Positions 62,508-64,000 of a stretch of 64,000 nucleotides of DNA are shown here, one piece after another. The position numbers were made by a program, and so were the translations under genes. Source of the DNA: Henriciella aquimarina (lineage in GTDB: Bacteria > Pseudomonadota > Alphaproteobacteria > Caulobacterales > Hyphomonadaceae). Each line of letters starts with the position of its first letter. Position 1 is the stretch's first letter. The stretch covers positions 1-64,000 of the forward strand of contig NZ_NCST01000061.1 of NCBI RefSeq assembly GCF_002088975.1, written 5' to 3'. The notes under the pieces are model-generated. The model was not told the origin of the DNA and ran no database searches. It saw nothing but the letters and a program-made list of their open reading frames with translations.

Positions 62508-62533
62508 TGCAGGGGTATGGTATAATCCCTGCA
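62508..62533 (+). promoter_or_regulatory. Extended -10 promoter inside an inverted repeat, upstream of the RodZ-like gene
   Basis: TGGTATAAT (62518-62526) is a full extended -10 element. It is bracketed by perfect 7-bp arms TGCAGGG (62508-62514) and CCCTGCA (62527-62533), an arrangement expected of a repressor site that occludes the promoter. Transcription would start near 62533, about 47 bases before the ATG. Confidence 0.5.
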
Positions 62534-62579
62534 CTGGGTGATATAGGCCCCGTTTGCCGAGAGAAACCGGACATCCGTC

Positions 62580-63482
62580 ATGAGCGATGACGAACGCGAA
62601 AACACCGAAGACAGGATCGAGGACTCTTCCCCCGAAACCCGTACGGCTGCGCCGGAAACGGGTGCGGAAGAGGATTCAAACCTGATCGACGCGTTCACCG
62701 CTGGCGGACGTTTACGCGCGGCGCGTGAGGCGCGCGGTCTATCGATTGAAGATGTTTCGAAGAAGATCCTGATCAATCGCCGGATCCTCGAAAGTCTGGA
62801 ACAGACCATTCAGCCACCGGACCATGATATGCGCCGCACTCGCATTGTGGCCCGCGCCTATGCGACCGAGCTTGGTCTCGATCCGGACATGGTGCTTGCC
62901 GATTTTCCGGTCGAGGAGGAAAAGGATCTCGCCACGGCGATCCCGAAATCTTCCGTGACTGTCAGCGAACGCAAGCGCGGGCGCTATCTGATCCCGGTCT
63001 CGATCGCGGCCGGTCTGGTCGTGGCCGCGGGAGTCTCCGTGATCATGCTGACCCCGGGGCAAACCGCTGAAACCCGCAATACGCCATCGGTCGCCGAGCG
63101 GGTCATGGCCGTCAATACAGCCCAGGAAAGCCTGTTTGCCCCCGAGCCGCTGACCAAGGACCCGACCGCGGGCAAGATCGACCTGTCGATTGTCGCGCTA
63201 AGGCCGGCCTGGATCGAGGTGCGCGGGGCCGACGGGACGATCTTCCGCAGCCGCATGATGGCCAAGGACGAGGCCTATTATCCCCGCGTTGGGGCCGGCT
63301 GGACCGTGACCGTCCAGGACGCCAGCGCCTTCCAGTGGCGTATTGACGACGAACCGGCCGGGCGGATGGCCGAAGAGGCTGTGCCGGTCTATTCCGCAAG
63401 CATCGATGAAGCCGCTGCTCTTGCCGCCGAGCAGAGAAGCCCGGCGCTCGCGACCACATCCAACAGCCGCCCGGCGCGCTAG
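62580..63482 (+). CDS. RodZ-like HTH membrane protein with C-terminal DUF4115
   Basis: The 300 residues have an acidic N-terminus (1-38), an HTH_25 domain (about 40-108, GRLRAAREARGLSIEDVSKK), a juxtamembrane basic stretch RKRGR, one membrane helix (about 136-157), and a periplasmic DUF4115-like domain (WIEVRGADGTIFRSRMMAKD). This is the layout of RodZ, which links MreB to the cell envelope and controls rod shape. In alphaproteobacteria such proteins are often annotated only as RodZ-domain or HTH proteins, so a shape role is likely but not shown. Confidence 0.85.
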   Translation: MSDDERENTEDRIEDSSPETRTAAPETGAEEDSNLIDAFTAGGRLRAAREARGLSIEDVSKKILINRRILESLEQTIQPPDHDMRRTRIVARAYATELGLDPDMVLADFPVEEEKDLATAIPKSSVTVSERKRGRYLIPVSIAAGLVVAAGVSVIMLTPGQTAETRNTPSVAERVMAVNTAQESLFAPEPLTKDPTAGKIDLSIVALRPAWIEVRGADGTIFRSRMMAKDEAYYPRVGAGWTVTVQDASAFQWRIDDEPAGRMAEEAVPVYSASIDEAAALAAEQRSPALATTSNSRPAR

Positions 63483-63509
63483 CAGCCTGTCTTTTCATTG
63501 CCAAGAAAA

Positions 63510-63536
63510 AAGCCAGCCTTGTGGGGCTGGCTTCTT
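63510..63536. terminator. Bidirectional intrinsic terminator
   Basis: AAGCCAGCC (63510-63518) and GGCTGGCTT (63525-63533) form a 9-bp stem with a 6-base loop. A run of A precedes it (63505-63511) and TTCTT follows, so it can end both the RodZ-like gene and the convergent gene at 63565. Confidence 0.85.
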
Positions 63537-63564
63537 CATATTGAGGTTAGGCGAACGAGCCGTT

Positions 63565-63996
63565 CTAGCGGCCTTCCGTCAGCGCTTTGGTTCGCTCGGC
63601 CTGGCTGACAGCTTTGCCGAAATGTTCGTCGTTGTCCCCGATCATCGGGGTGTCGCGGCAGTCGCTGGTGCAGTTGTAGGTGTAGGCCGAGCCGGCCCGG
63701 TTTACTGTCACCAGGTTGGCGGAATTCACGCTCACGACGACGTCGGTCGAAAGAATGATGTTGTTGTCGCTATCCAGGATCAGAAGGTTGGTGGTGCCGA
63801 AAGACTTGCCTGTCAGGAAGACGAGTTGGGGATCGGCGACGGCGACATCGGCAATATTCTGATTGCCGATCACCACACTCGAGGCCGCTTTGGACAGGCG
63901 TACCGGCTTGGTCGTGCCGCTTTCCACTTCTATCTGCTGGGCTGCGGCGGTGGTGCAAATCAGCGCTGCGCTGGCGGCAGCGGCAAAGGATTTCAC
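63565..63996 (-). CDS. Pilus assembly N-terminal domain protein (CpaC N-domain-like)
   Basis: The 143 residues begin with a signal peptide (MKSFAAAASAALICTTAAAQQ) and one pilus-assembly N-terminal domain: IEVESGTTKPVRLSKAASSV, then VIGNQNIADVAVADPQLVFL and FGTTNLLILDSDNNIILSTD. In secretins of Flp/Tad pili (CpaC) this domain precedes BON and secretin domains, which are missing here; the chain ends with a Cys-containing tail (YNCTSDCRDTPMIGDNDEHF). It is therefore a stand-alone form. The start lies 4 bases from the window edge and an upstream start cannot be excluded. Confidence 0.8.
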   Translation of the reverse strand: MKSFAAAASAALICTTAAAQQIEVESGTTKPVRLSKAASSVVIGNQNIADVAVADPQLVFLTGKSFGTTNLLILDSDNNIILSTDVVVSVNSANLVTVNRAGSAYTYNCTSDCRDTPMIGDNDEHFGKAVSQAERTKALTEGR

Positions 63997-64000
63997 GGGA

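Noticed and set aside
1-64000. tRNA, rRNA, CRISPR arrays, prophage or integrative element
   Set aside because: No cloverleaf-like intergenic sequence, regular repeat array, integrase or phage structural gene was seen when reading the intergenic regions; only the IS110 element is mobile.

Overview
The window is GC-rich, densely coding DNA from an alphaproteobacterium. It most resembles the Caulobacterales/Maricaulales (Hyphomonadaceae-like) lineage. Pointers are the divergent mutM/ubiE-ubiB-coaBC-dut block, the lptC-lptA-lptB-rpoN-hpf-ptsN order, the lysC-ptsP pair, a stand-alone NDUFA9-like protein, an UrcA-type protein and the ethylmalonyl-CoA pathway genes. The assignment comes from gene content and order only. 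I found no rRNA, tRNA, CRISPR array or prophage.

Layout. (1) 1-1449: an IS110-family element with a candidate bridge-RNA leader, next to the 3' remnant of a gene that looks like DUF2330. (2) 1459-8317: mutM, ubiE, ubiB, coaBC, dut and small envelope proteins. (3) 8318-12473: two alpha/beta hydrolases, a PIF1-like helicase and a MoeB/ThiF protein. (4) 12553-18001 (minus strand): LPS transport (lptC-lptA-lptB), sigma-54, hibernation factor, PtsN and RNase D. (5) 18205-21709: NDUFA9-like protein, an RHH/TonB composite ORF, a DUF2383 lipoprotein and uppP. (6) 21953-29251: glutamate synthase gltD-gltB, then dnaJ. (7) 29255-32923: a small exported protein, an esterase and two glycosyltransferases. 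(8) 32985-40574: the translation block infC, rpmI, rplT, pheS, pheT with extra genes between. (9) 40620-43608: a potassium channel, a palindromic repeat pair and an M20 peptidase. (10) 43691-48105: crotonyl-CoA carboxylase/reductase, a class IV aminotransferase and ethylmalonyl-CoA mutase. (11) 48102-55425: a duplicated membrane-protein pair, MltF, two MFS transporters and a RimB-RimK-like fusion. (12) 55661-63996: a PAS/LuxR/hydrolase-like regulator, DUF924, ubiG, lysC, ptsP, a RodZ-like protein and a pilus N-domain protein.

How the genes work together. Nitrogen control is well represented: ptsP and ptsN (PTS-Ntr), rpoN and gltBD. Ubiquinone synthesis has ubiE, ubiB and ubiG. The C2/acyl-CoA block carries two near-identical palindromes (TGTTGCGCCGCAAYA), one between ccr and the aminotransferase gene and one just before ecm, which suggests one regulator.

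Most noteworthy: (a) a one-component regulator at 55661 whose C-terminal alpha/beta-hydrolase domain has lost both the catalytic Ser (GHANG) and His (GAGQ), probably a ligand sensor, with a 20-bp palindrome just upstream; (b) the shared palindrome at the ethylmalonyl-CoA genes; (c) an RHH DNA-binding segment fused in frame to an exported TonB-like domain with a strong internal start; (d) infC starting at AUA; (e) a second hydrolase with Ala at the nucleophile position.
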